Positions 32,554 through 43,829 of a DNA stretch of 64,000 nucleotides are shown here, piece by piece. Each line of letters opens with the position of its first letter. Positions within the stretch are counted from its first letter, which is position 1. The position numbers and the translations under genes are program-made. This stretch comes from Agrypnia vestita. Lineage: Eukaryota > Arthropoda > Insecta > Trichoptera > Phryganeidae. The notes under the pieces are model-generated. The model searched no databases, was not told where the DNA came from, and saw nothing but the letters and a program-made list of their open reading frames with translations. The stretch is from NCBI GenBank assembly GCA_016648135.1, contig JADDOH010023669.1, positions 1 to 64,000 on the forward strand. Direction: 5' to 3'.

Positions 32554-35500
32554 GTCAGTCACATTTCTGCATCAGCAGTTATCATTTTATATGTAACTTA
32601 CTTGTATACTAACTAACCGAAAACAAAACTAACCTAAACAGACTCCAACGACAGCAAAACAAAATATTAAAAATGGTCTGTGATCTGAAATACCGGACAC
32701 CAACTGAAACTGTATACCGTATAACACAACAATTAAACATCGAAAGCATTACAAACATCGAAACACTTAAAATCATTCACAGACTAGCATTTGGCGAAAT
32801 ACAAGACGAAGACATAAAATTACACAAAATACACGAAAAACACCAACACAACACTAGAATGGCTCAAAACTATCACATAACACACGCCAAAACAAAAACA
32901 GGACAATCCCGGCTAATTTGCAACGGACTAAAACTATACAATGACCTGCCACAACAGACCAAACAACTGACCACTGACAAATTCAAAACAGATGTGACAA
33001 AAATATTAAAACTCGGCCAACTATAAAAAAATGACTTTGTATCTAAATTATATTATTATATTTTCTTATATTGAATCATGTAAAAATGTTTCCCATAAAC
33101 CTCTTAGGTTTCCATTACTTTTTAAATAAAAATTAAAAAAATAAAAATAAAAATGTAGTACAAGTCGGTTAACTGAAGCTGGCGTGTACAACACATTCAC
33201 ACATTTACCACCACGTCACCCGTTCAAGTGCACGGGGTGACGTCGCACTGCATACGCATCTTGAAAAATCTCTCTGTCTCTCTAGCACGTGGCCAATCTT
33301 ACGAGCGTGACAGAGACTGCTATTGTTTTGCTTTTACTACTTTTACGAAATACAGCGTGATGTTTTGTTCTATTCCCTGTTTGGTTTGAACCCGTCCGAT
33401 TGAGTTACTGTGGGGTATTATTAAATGTAAAGTTACTTCACAAACTGTTAAATTTAACTTAAGAGTTGTAGACTAGTTATTTGAAAAAATAATAGAGTCT
33501 ATTACTCTTGACATATTCAGTGACGTTTGGAGAAAGACGCGACAACATGAGGAAAAATACGTAGAACTCGAACTCGAGAAAAAAATGAAAAATAAAATTT
33601 TGTATCCCAAAATATATACTTTTTTAATTACAAAAAGTATGGCTATTTTAATTCAACATGCGTATGTTCAATTGAAGGGTTCTAACGTCATAAATGACGA
33701 CTGATATTGATGAGAAACTCGAAACCATAGTCGCGACAAAAATTGAACTAGGTAATAAAATGTTTAATTTATTTATAAAATAAAATGTTACTAATGAATT
33801 TAATATAATTACGACTTGAATTTGTACGGATTTTTTATAAATCTAATGCAGAGACTTTTAAAAAGTATCAAATTCGTCTTTCAGATGAAACCGAGTATGA
33901 AATGTTTTTCTAAATGCATTAAAACTCTCTAAAAGTTTTTGGGGCACTTTATTTCCGTTTACCATTGATTATTTCCGGGATTATTCAATAATTTTTTAAG
34001 CTTATACTGAACATTGCTAACACTGGTTTTCTAACAGGAAGCACATTGGGCATCCCGGATACAGTGATGGGACTTACATTTGTGGCTGCAGGAGTGTCCG
34101 TTCCAGATGCCCTGAGTAGCATTGCCGTGATCAAGGAAGGGTGAGTCATCTTTTCGAATCAACTATCTCAATATTCAGTTCAACCTTCAGGCTATATTTT
34201 CGCTGGAAGCTGCACTCATATGTGTACGATATATCCCACTCGGATGGACATTGGATAAGCTTTGATCTGACACTGCCCTATGATCCAGACAGTTTTATTT
34301 ATAACAGAGTGTTAGTTACATTTGTATAAACCACTACCGGTTTCGAGACGTACCCATCTCTTCGTCAGGACCAGCACTACACTAATGTTCACAAGTTATA
34401 CACCACAACCATAGTATTGTTAACTTTTCACCAATATTTATCACAAGCGTTTTAATCTTGTCAAGAACAAGCATGCACTAACTAGCTTACATAACTATCA
34501 GGAATCTACGAGGGAGAGAGAGAAGAGGGGGCGGGGTCTAAAGTGGGTGTTAACAAATCTTTCGTGAATGTTAAATTAAACAAAGGTATGGAAAATTTGT
34601 TTATTTATTAGAGGTGCTTTATTGTTCACCGCTTCCCTAATGTATAAAATTTACAAATTATTTCATTTTTACCTTTATTATTGGTATTTAATATTTTCAC
34701 CCCTCTTTTTGAGTCAAATTTACGATTATTTTCTATGAGATGTTTTGCAAATTAGGAAAAATTGTTGTTATTAAAACGTCTCATATGTTCTTTGATTCTA
34801 GTATTCCAGTACCTAAAATCTGCTAGTGATTTATACAAATTTAACTAACACTCTGTTACAATGTCTGACCACAAAGTTAATGCTTTAAATATTAAAAATG
34901 TGAATAGTTTTATTTATGATAGTACACAATCTCAAGGTGATGTTTAGCCAAAGAATGAAACTGGCAGATTTTAAATTGGTCTACGAAGACCAGCTGGTGT
35001 ATTATATTAGACTGTCGCGTTCGCAGTTATGTACCTACCAGAATACAGGAAAGGGAAACAAGGACTCACCTAATTCCACTTTTTCTTTGGCCTCCCGATC
35101 ACCTCCAAAATGATATGGGATTCGTCGCTATTTCGTCAAAAGTCGACACAATAGACTCACAGAGTCTTCGAGTTTTATTAACGGTGATTCAAGCGTTCTG
35201 ATCCAAGGACACCGATCGACTGATTGGTAGGGGCGGGAAAGGGAAGGTGGAACCTTCCCTTTCCCGTCTTTTGGGACTTATCTATGATATAACTTCACCT
35301 TCCTGGGGGCGGGAAGGTGAAGTTATATCATAGATAAGTCCCAAACGGTAACACAGAAATATCATGGAATGAGATAGTACAGATTACATTTTTACTTAAA
35401 TTTTATATTGAATTAAAGGTGTAAAGAAGCAAAAAAGAGCAATTTTTTGTTTGGGTTAAAAATACATTGAAGTGGCGAAAACTACTGCATGAGAAGAAGG

Positions 35501-37788
35501 CCAAGCCTCAATGGATCGTAAACAAGTGATGATTTTGTTGACAATTAGCTGAGAAAAATGTATTTGTATTTAATGGTAATTATTGACAGTACCTAGAACA
35601 CATAAATGTTTTTTAAAGCTGTTTAAATTCAAATGCAATCACATATTTAAAATCCCAGCCTTACATACTCGAGGAGGCACAATCGACGTCATTTTTCTAT
35701 ACAAAATAGTCAACTTCCTAATAGCTGCTCCAAAAAGACTGCCCAGTAGGTACCTACTCAGACGAACTCGAATGCCTTCAAGACTAATCTTTTTGTGCAT
35801 CGTACATTGTATTCTTTTTAGGGATGGGTAAATGAAAAAAAAATATCGATATATATCGAATCGATATTTTTTAAAAGTATCGAAAATAATCGATATACAT
35901 TGCGAAAAATATATCGATATTTCGATATTATTTTTTCAAAAATGTAAGGGGAATAAGCTTTTGGCGACCAAAAAAAAAAAAGGTCACCGGAAAAAAAGTG
36001 AAAAAAGATACCCAAAAAAAGGTCGCCGAAAAGAAAATATCGATATTTCTGAAAAAAAAATCGATATTTCGGAAAAAAAATATCGATATATCGGAAAAAA
36101 TATATCGATATATCGGGAAAAAATGTATCGATGACCAAAAAAAAGTGAAAAAAGATACCCAAAAAAAGGTCGCCAGAAAAAAAATATCGGTTATCCCAGA
36201 AAAAAAATCGATATATCAAAAAAAATATCGATATTCGATATATCGCGAAAAAATATATAAATATCGATATTTTTCAAAAAAATACCGATATTTTTTACCC
36301 ATCCCTAATTCTTTTTCTATTTTCCCAGGTATGGTGACATGGCCGTGTCTAATGCAGTTGGATCTAATGTGTTCGATATTTTGATTTGTCTGGGGCTTCC
36401 CTGGTTCATACAGACTGCGATCATCAAACCAGGCTCCCACGTTAACGTCACCAGCAAAGGTACAACATTTTTACTATATAAGTGTAATATTTTTAAATGA
36501 TAATTGAAAAGACTTTTGTTGGAGAGGAGGTAGACTGTTAATAGATTGATATGATTTTCTATAATTCTTATGTGGTAAAATGTTATTATATAAAGTTTTT
36601 CTGTCATGGTTATTAAGGAAGCTTGCACTTGCTGCCTGGGGGGGGGACCTACCTTTTTTTTAACTGCATTTGTATTTATTTTGTTAAAAAATTGAATTAT
36701 TATCAATAAAAATTTATTGAACGAAGCATGCTGTAAGTGAGCGATATTTATGTAAGTAAAGGCAGCAATATCCAATTACGTAAATAGAAAAAACAGCGAT
36801 ATCCACTATTTGGTGGCAAACACAAAAATATTTGTATTTAAAAGCTAAATATATATATTTTTTTTAATTAAATTTATTTGGTAAATGTACAAACTTAAGA
36901 GTGTATTCAATATAATATAATTAATACATATTTATATTACACGCTTACCCACTTTTAAATGAGAATTTATTCTCGTGTTTAAAAGTGGGGGCATTGTCAT
37001 ATATGTATATGTATATCTGTTATTAATGAAATCGTTAGTGTAAGACATTAGATTAAATAAGTAAGATATAGACAAAGAAACATTAGATTAAGTTATAAAA
37101 ATTAAGACATCAAATTAAGTAAGTAAGATATAAATATGTAATACAAGAATATAAAAATTTATTCACATATATTAAAGGAAAACTTATTTGGCAATTATTT
37201 TTAAAAACTTATTTATTAGATGTAGGTTTCACGGATTCCAAAAAAATTTATTTGATTAATGACAAGTATTTATCTGAATGGAATATTGCTGCCTTTGCTT
37301 TTATACCCCTCAAGTTCTTTTAACGTTATTTATTACTGTACATTTTATATGCAGAATATTATTTTATTTGATTTTAGGCTTGATCTTTTTGATGTGATGA
37401 TTTGTCTTATTCGATTTTAGACTTGACTTATTCGGTGTGATGTGTCTTATTTGATTTTAGGATTGTCCTGTTTGGTGTGATGATTGTCTTATTCGATTTT
37501 AGGCTTTACCTGTTTGATGCGATGAGTTGTCTTATTTTATTTTAGGCTTGACCTATTTGGTATGATGATTTGTCTAATGTGATTTCAGGCTTGACCTATT
37601 CAACACTGTCTCTGCTGAGCACCGTGATATTCCTGGTGCTGGCCACCCATCTCAACGGGTGGAAGTTGGACAGAAAGTACGGCATCATCCTGATGATCTG
37701 GTACCTCATCTTCATCACGTTCGCCTCGCTGTACGAGCTGAACATCTTCGGAGACCTTCACTTCCCAGAGTGCGAGAGCTTCTATTAA
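32377..37788 (+). CDS. K+-dependent Na+/Ca2+ exchanger (SLC24/NCKX-like), 3' part, four exons
   Basis: Plasma-membrane antiporter that exports Ca2+ with K+ in exchange for Na+ (family knowledge). Four exons (32377-32553, 34038-34140, 36329-36459 and 37589-37788) join in phase and all have AG/GT borders. The joined frame encodes about 203 residues to the stop. It shows the second hydrophobic half of the exchanger: a membrane segment, a long one with the alpha-2 repeat ([20 protein letters not shown], then [16 protein letters not shown]), and two C-terminal membrane segments. The acidic positions expected in the alpha-2 repeat are present in SVPD and SNVFD. The alpha-1 half and start codon were not found; they should lie in distant 5' exons, possibly left of the window. 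The introns are full of repeats. Which NCKX paralogue this is cannot be decided from here. Confidence 0.9.
32590..33155 (+). pseudogene. 5'-truncated LINE 3' end in the NCKX intron
   Basis: Open from about 32625: [20 protein letters not shown], later [10 protein letters not shown], and finally [15 protein letters not shown] before a stop at 33024-33026. This is the C-terminal tail of a jockey-like non-LTR reverse transcriptase. It ends in an A-rich (AAAATAAA)-type tract at 33122-33153. It is inserted in sense orientation, about 40 bases past the exon donor. Confidence 0.7.
34038..34140 (+). CDS. NCKX exon, first half of the alpha-2 repeat
   Basis: Acceptor ...TTTTCTAACAG and donor GTGAGT at 34141. 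Encodes [33 protein letters not shown] and part of the next glycine. Matches the exchanger alpha-2 signature. Confidence 0.93.
34325..34430. repeat. single arm of the 17869-18073 foldback family
   Basis: ACCACTACCGGTTTCGAGAC and CGTCAGGACCAGCACTACAC match the left arm at 17884-17945 with changes. The opposite arm is missing. Confidence 0.6.
35234..35345. repeat. two adjacent perfect hairpins
   Basis: Hairpin 1: a 15-bp stem (35234-35248 with 35252-35266) around a 3-base loop, built on CGGGAAAGGGAAGGT. Hairpin 2: a 34-bp perfect stem (35270-35303 with 35312-35345) around an 8-base G-rich loop, starting TTTGGGACTTATCTATGATA. Both lie within the NCKX intron. Confidence 0.92.
35845..36300. repeat. 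TATCGATA-rich low-complexity cluster in the NCKX intron
   Basis: More than a dozen ATCGAT/TATCGATA palindromes are embedded in A runs. A longer duplication (GTGAAAAAAGATACCCAAAA with AGGTCGCC) lies at about 35998-36027 and 36145-36173. TATCGATA is the known binding site of the insect factor DREF/BEAF. Whether it works here is unknown. Confidence 0.75.
36329..36459 (+). CDS. NCKX exon, second half of the alpha-2 repeat
   Basis: Acceptor ...TTTTCCCAG and donor GTACAA at 36460. Encodes [20 protein letters not shown], then [15 protein letters not shown] and an N-glycosylation-type NVTS. GSNVFDI is the hallmark of the second alpha repeat. Confidence 0.93.
36855..37145 (-). mobile_element. LINE 3' tail, second copy of the 16270 element
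   Basis: TTTATTTGGTAAATGTACAA and ACACGCTTACCCACTTTTAA, with the following AAGTGGGGGCATT, match 16285-16400 closely. Only the non-coding tail is present; there is no reverse-transcriptase frame. Confidence 0.75.
37370..37588 (+). repeat. ~43-bp tandem copies of the last-exon splice acceptor
   Basis: Six successive GATTTTAG/GATTTCAG-type acceptors are followed by GCTTGACCTAT-like sequence. The base after each AG is at 37378, 37421, 37461, 37503, 37546 and 37589, so the period is 40-43. The last is the real exon start; the five upstream copies diverge progressively. The two closest decoys, read in the exon's frame, hit stops within a few codons (for example LTYLV then TGA). Confidence 0.85.
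37589..37788 (+). CDS. NCKX last exon with stop
   Basis: The acceptor GATTTCAG at 37581-37588 is followed by [20 protein letters not shown], the loop [11 protein letters not shown] and a final membrane helix [18 protein letters not shown], stopping at TAA 37786-37788. Five older copies of this acceptor lie directly upstream (see 37370-37588). Confidence 0.92.
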
Positions 37789-37943
37789 ATTCCAAATTTT
37801 ATTAAATGATTGAACTCACGCAAATGCGGATTCGTTTACGTTGATTTCGAATCAACAGGAGTATCCTGACTAAATGACTGTTTTCACACTTCATTATTAC
37901 GATTTTTTTCTTATTTCTAACCTCATAAAATTACTCTAATATA

Positions 37944-38920
37944 CAGAGGGGTGCCAAAAAATTGTAAACACACTTCGAAGGAATAATTTTTATTAACTTT
38001 GTGATATTAAATTTATGCAAATATCAACGGGACCTGGAAACTTGGGAAAGGTATACAGCACCAGATAACCTAAGTAAAAAGAAACCGAGAAGACTACGGT
38101 AGGTGAGTTATGTGGCAAGACTAAATGAGCACACGCATTTAGCCATCATACAACAGGATCGATACCGAGGGGAAGACCAAGACATAGATGGAAAGGTAAT
38201 GTTAAGACAGTCTTGCAAGAGATAGGGAAGTTCCCAGTAGACATGACCACAAAGACCATGTCAATAGATGAAGGGCGCTGTACCTTAACTGCGATTATGA
38301 GTCCCGTAGGGCTGCTTAAGATGTAAAAGAATTATCAATGGACGAATTAAAGTCACTTTTGACTTCTTCATTAACGATAAGTGCTCAATGAAGTTACTAT
38401 AAGCGTTACCATAAGTCAGGCACTTCCGATTCCGGCGAACTATTGTTTGAACATCGTTGGTCGAAATATCCAGTGAGATTGATACGTATGCCTTTAAAAG
38501 TTCTTCAAAAAATGTAGCAAGTTTTCGACGATGCAAACCTACTTTAAAGTCCTTTTTAAATATAAGTCCAGCGGTGTTAAATCGGGAAAACACGGAAGAA
38601 TTAGTTTGGATTAAGTCAGGAGACTTAAGGTGTGACACAAATTTATGCTATTATTTGACGTATTGGTGGTTCATTTGCGAACTCGCCTCTTCATTGTCTT
38701 TGTACTTCATCATTCTCAAATTTAAAGCACAACTTTAAAATAGAATTGCATTCCTCGACAATAGCCATGCTCCCTCCATTTTGTTGAGACTCCTAACGCG
38801 AGTAGTGCAATCTTCTGACATAACATCATCCTACATATTGTTGCTGTAATAAGATTGAACTTCGGAAAAACATTTGGATGACAATTTTTGTAGTGTGTAT
38901 AGATTTTTTGGCCCCCTCTG
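37944..38920 (-). mobile_element. Tc1/mariner-type element, internally deleted
   Basis: Terminal inverted repeats CAGAGGGGTGCCAAAAAATT (left) and CAGAGGGGGCCAAAAAATCT (inverse of right) lie at the ends of a 977-bp element flanked by TA on both sides. The minus strand holds an N-terminal trace (EPPIRQIIA-like helix-turn-helix) and then, after a jump, a C-terminal trace (PDLTPLDLYLK, later FFEELLKAYVSI and SNFIEHLSL). The middle, with the first catalytic residues, is missing. An RTE-like fragment occupies the left third. Confidence 0.75.
38040..38300 (+). pseudogene. RTE-like LINE C-terminal fragment inside the element above
   Basis: Reads VSYVARLNEHTHLAIIQQDR then YRGRPRHRWKGNVKTVLQEI, the conserved tail of RTE-type proteins (GHV-R, then G-RxRGRP--RW). 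Stops upstream show that it is degraded. It lies within the terminal inverted repeats of the Tc1/mariner-type element and so was probably inserted into it. Confidence 0.6.
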
Positions 38921-38929
38921 TAGTACATA

Positions 38930-40780
38930 ACCTTACTTTGTAGGTAGTATTTATTCTAGTCAACCTTTTTGGGAAACAAAACCAAATTTTTCATACATTG
39001 GCTCTCCTGTGTGAGACAAACAGATGGACAGACTTGCTATAAAATATTTTATAGTTGGACACCTCCCTTAATTTTAGACTAATGTGTTCAAGCTGTATGT
39101 GATAATTACGCACCATCATTTTGACATTCTTTAATTTCTTATTGGAATATAAAGCTTATATTAATAACACCTTGTTTAGAATATGAAAAAAAAAATGGAA
39201 AATCGCTATAATATACAACACGTTAATAATAATCCGATCGTCCTTCTTATTCCCTTCCCTCCCCTTCTGCACCGAAATCCCCTTCCACCCCACTGCCACT
39301 ACTTATCCCCCTTCAATGTTCACGCCCTACAATTTTGAAATGGCTGCAATTTTGCACATACAGCTTAAACATTTTCATAAAAAATTTCAAAACCAATTTA
39401 TGGAATATTGCAGACTTTTTCCATCAGTAGTTGACTTTTTTGACCTACTATAAAAAGTTAAAATAGTTAGTAATTCTATAGGAGAAAATTCTGTTTTATA
39501 CATTTATATATGATAAGAATTCACAAAATTTCTTTACATATAAGTTAGTTGTCTATCGTGGACGGCTGGTATTGGACTTTTATGACCTATCTCTGAGATA
39601 GGGTATACCTATGCTTCAATGAGACTCTTTGGAAAACGTCAACTAGTCCACCACTATTACGGTCGTATTCATCGACCATTGATGTTTTGTTCATCTGTTG
39701 GGTGAATGTTTGTTTCCCCTACAGCAGCTAAAACAAAATTTCCTTCTGTTTTTTGTATAACTAATGAGTACTGGTATTTAATCTACGGTTTAGTTGACGT
39801 TTGCGCACTCGTTTCGAGTCTCGCCGTCAAATTACGTACATTGCTCGTACATTGGTCAGTCCTACCAATTCCACGCGGTCAGATTATCAAATCTCAACAC
39901 GTGTACCAACTGAGATATATCTCAACTAAATCTCTAGACTTAACTCATCGCGTCTCGTCCCCTAGACGCGGGGCATTATTATGTTTGTTTGTTGGGACAT
40001 TTTTTGCTGTTGCGTTTGATTGTTTGCGGTGATGGGACATGGGACAGACACGGGGCATATTATGTTTGTTTGTTGGGACATTAGTCATCTACAACTCCTT
40101 TACATCGAATGACTTTAAACGGTGTTGTTCAAAATTTTTATATGATAAAAAATGTGAAAACCTATTTGGTCAAGAATCTTCTGGTGATAAGAAATCGAGG
40201 AGTTATTAAAAAATGTTAACTTTCGAGGTGCGTAATATTTTACGAGTATTATTATCAATCTTATGGGATGGATGATTCAGTTCACGCACTTGTGGAAACT
40301 TTAGTTAGTTAATTAAACACATTAACATTATAAATAGAATGTTATTTAGTTTATTTATCGAAACCGTTGATGGATCCAAAAAAATAGCAACAATTAGTAA
40401 CAGCGGTAGTATAGTTTGAAATAAACATTTAGCCGTGTTTAGAATAACTGATGAATTAACGAGAATTCTTAAAAGATAAACGTATAATACCTATCATGGT
40501 GTGTCAAGTTTTCGACCCATTCAGGCTGCTTTTTTTACTTTCGGCTGGCTTGCAGATACAAGCGAATACCGAGAAATTACAAGAATTAAAAATACCCATC
40601 TGCTGTTATATTATTATAATATATTGTATATTACTTATATCAAAATCTCGACTGATAGACGAGACTCTAAAGGCCTGTCTTATTATGAAATATAGTCCGT
40701 AGCTAAATTTCAGATCAAATAAACGGAAATTTGACACAAGCATCAATTTTTTCGTCTTATAAAGATTCGTCAGTCAAATT
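38930..40780. other. intergenic, no gene recognised
   Basis: Contains a C/T-rich patch (39240-39330) and a short direct duplication (ATGTTTGTTTGTTGGGACA at about 39980 and 40063). No supported coding region. Confidence 0.4.
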
Positions 40781-41429
40781 ATAGTAAAATTTTACCCATA
40801 CCGACAGTCGAACCACCAGTTAACCGTCCGTTACCTAAATGGTATGACAGTTTCACGTAATAATTTTTAAGGTTAGGTCAATTGTCAGTTTGTGTTCATG
40901 TTATTTGTGTAAAATTTATTTTCAAAGAAAAATGTCTTCAGATAGTGATGTCAAGATATTATTGCATTCGAGTTCGTTGGATGAAGAACAAACGAGAGAG
41001 TAATTTTGTATTATGTTTCGTCTCTGACAAATCTAAAATCATAGACAAGAGCAGTAAAATATTGCGATACTTACGGAGGGTTAAAAAAAGTTTTATAATA
41101 CGAGCGTTAGTAATATTTACTAACGAACGGCCATCGGCTAGTTAATGGAGAACGTTAATAGCTATGCAATATCGCTCGAAACTTTGTCACAGTAGAGTAT
41201 GTAGGTATAAATATACTGATTCTTATTTCATTCAAAAAGACCAAGTAGTTATGATTTTACAGACATTTAAAATTCCCCTAAATATCAAGTCCTGCTATAT
41301 ACGTACCACTATAACTAGGCGTACGAGGGAGGGCGTCGCTGTCTCGTAACAGAAGTTGTCAGGGTGTAAATTTATTACACAATACATAATGTACAAAATG
41401 TCCGGTGACCGGTATCGTATTAAATACAG

Positions 41430-41599
41430 AAATTTGGTCGGGCAGCACTGAAGAAACCATGCAGTAATGGTGGCCGTTCTATCTGACTGTCAGACGGTAA
41501 TATCGGTCCATTATTCGCTTTTTCAGCTTCGCAAAACTTTAATACTTCATTGGCGATTGTTCTTGCACTATCCCGGACTGTTTAGGATGTTTTGGACAT
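41430..41599 (-). pseudogene. transposase N-terminal helix-turn-helix fragment
   Basis: The minus strand from 41599 reads MSKTS, a stop, then TVRDSARTIANEVLKFCEAE and KANNGPILP, ending in an SDSQIER-like turn. This resembles the N-terminal DNA-binding region of a lepidopteran DDE transposase family. The rest of the protein is absent or unreadable. The family is not named with confidence. Confidence 0.4.
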
Positions 41600-41778
41600 A
41601 ATAATTCAGTGTATATTGGTAATCAAGATGACACAGCTCGCGCTCAAAGACGAGAATGAACTGAATGACAGGGCGAGGGGTTACCGCCGCCGCTGGGTGC
41701 GGGAGGGGCGGGTTTTAGTTCAAAATTCGCCGCACGCCAAGTTACGTTGGGCAAGCAATAGCGGGCGCACGTCTATAG

Positions 41779-42037
41779 TGTGACGTCATTTTCCAACACT
41801 CCGCTCGCTCTCACTAGTCCTCGCAAAGCTTTTATCATTTCTTTCGCATTTGGACATGCATTGGAACGAGAAAAAACAACTTTTCCGGTGCATTGGTGGT
41901 TGTGTTTGTGCATTTTGGCACAACATATTATGATTTTTCAATACACAACAATTTTCTAAATAATATTTGCAAAATCTTTTGGCGAACCGTGCGGGAGCTC
42001 GCGACGGCCTGAGCGAGCGTTGTACTATGACGTCACA
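41779..42037. mobile_element. MITE with CRE-containing inverted termini
   Basis: The left end GTGTGACGTCATTTTCCAAC and the inverse of the right end GTGTGACGTCATAGTACAAC continue into related CGCTCGCTC sequence, about 33 bases of inverted repeat around a ~190-base centre. Each terminus holds a perfect TGACGTCA (41781-41788 and 42028-42035). No long coding frame. Confidence 0.65.
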
Positions 42038-42406
42038 CGCAGCGAGCGCCGGCCGGTGGAATCCCGCATCGCGCACTTATTTTTAAAATTCCATATCTCG
42101 GGAACTACGGGTGTTTGGTACTTTGTTTATAATATCGGCCCTAAGAGTGGGTAGGTACTGGGAGAATGATACGGGAAAGATTTCCAGGGGACTTGAGAAA
42201 GTAGCAAAAGTCAAGGGGAGGCCTTCATCCGGCAATGCATCGGTAATGGCTGATGATGACTATGATATACAATCACGCCTGTATATACTTTTTTTTAATA
42301 GTTATTCATTTAGTACCTATGTGCTCATATGTGCATTTCCTTTTTTGTTTTAAATATGACCATTGACATTTCTGAAAACGTACAGAAATTGTATGACACA
42401 TTATTC

Positions 42407-42800
42407 AGGGTGAACTAGAGCTAGTCAACAAAACTTTGTCGAGTCGAAAATGTTCAAACAACAATTTTCTAATACTAATTATTATGGAGATGAGCTACTT
42501 CAAAATTTTACATTTTTTTCAATATTTCCAACTTATTTTTAATCATTAAATATAATAATTTAATCATTAAATTTACTTATATAAAATATCTAAAATGTAT
42601 TAGCTTTAATATAAGTCGAATAAAATGGTCAAAACCTTGGAGAAATTTGAATCGGAAACTTTTTTAAAAATCAATCTTTTAAGTAGCTTATCTCCGTAAA
42701 TATTGATATTAGGACATTGTTGCTTGAACATTTACGACTCATAATTTAGGCAGGAATCAGCTTGTAAAGTATCATGAAGTAACTCTGTTACATCCTATAT
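42407..42800. mobile_element. foldback MITE, CAGGGTG family
   Basis: The left AGTCGAAAATGTTCAAACAA and GGAGATGAGCTACTT are inverse to the right AAGTAGCTTATCTCC and TTGCTTGAACATTTACGACT, giving an imperfect palindrome of nearly 400 bp. Non-coding. Confidence 0.65.
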
Positions 42801-43266
42801 ACAGGGTGTCTCGTAGGTGGTAGCAAAAACTTTGGGAGAGTCTTCTTTATTCAATTTTGAATAGAAAATATCCTTTACACTTTGGGTGAATTGTCCACAG
42901 TTACGGAGATAAGCGATATCAAATTTTGCTGTGAAAATTACCATGAAATATTTACCATTAAAGTTATTTGTATAAAATATTAAAAATTCATATTTTTTGC
43001 TTTGATACAAGTCAAATAAAATGATTAAAATGTTACAGAAATTTGAAAAATATTCTTTGTACGTTTTTTGTCATAAGCAAATGAATTTTTAATGTTCCAT
43101 ATAAGTTACTGTAGTGTTAGTCCAACGTTTTAAAAAAGTCAAAAATATTGAAGAAAAATGTGCAAACTTTGATGTCGTTTATCTCAGTAACTGGAATATT
43201 TTCTATTCAAAATTAAATGAAGATTGAATTCCTGAAGTTTTTTTTTACTAGCTATGAGACACCGTG
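42801..43266. mobile_element. MITE with ACAGGGTGTCTC termini
   Basis: ACAGGGTGTCTCGTAGGTGG at the left is inverse to the right end ...CTAGCTATGAGACACCGTGT, with further inner palindromic similarity (TTGAATAGAAAATA with TATTTTCTATTCAA). TA flanks the left end. A close relative lies at 56723-57150. Confidence 0.75.
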
Positions 43267-43429
43267 TATTTACGTGCTTTATTGAAAGACACTATATTGG
43301 CATTTATTTTTTCAGTTTTTTTTTTTTCATTACTGATTTTTAAAGTAATTTATACGGGGTATAACTATTTAATTACCGGATTGCATTCCTAAAATTATGC
43401 ATATGGAGTAGTACACCAGATACATACTA

Positions 43430-43828
43430 CTGTCGTCTCCAAAGCATTTCCCTGGTGCACCTGTACTATACACTGACTTATATGACGTTCCCATTTCTGG
43501 GAGCAGGCCTAGAACTTCCATTTTCCAGAATACTGTTACCTGATATTTTGTTGGATATCTGTTTTGTTATAAAATCTTCATCGCTTAAACGCAGTTTTTT
43601 TTTATATTTTGGAAATAGCGCGAAATCGCAGGGAGTAAAATCGGAACAATAAGTGAGATGAGCTAATGGGATAATCGCTTTTATGACCGGAAAGTCTCTC
43701 GCAGTGAGCGCACTATAGGCCATTTTTTTTACCAATCGCACTATACACAATCGACCACTGACGAATCTGTTGCTAGTATATTTTTTTAAATATTGCAATA
43801 AAAATAGTACATGCGTTTGTTTAATCAT
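43430..43828 (-). pseudogene. mariner-like transposase C-terminal remnant
   Basis: The minus frame contains HLTYCSDFTPCDFALFPKYK then KKLRLSDEDFI, which matches the mariner motif around the last catalytic aspartate (Y-PD-AP-DF-LFP-LK). Weak continuation appears as CIVQVHQGN in another frame near 43450. It is a different, much older mariner lineage than the copies at 1 and 10685. Confidence 0.65.
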
Positions 43829-43829
43829 T

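Noticed and set aside
40880..41350. Possible PIF/Harbinger transposase start (MSSDSDVKILLHSSSLDEEQ)
   Set aside because: The acidic start is suggestive, but the frame stops at once and no later transposase motif could be read in any frame.
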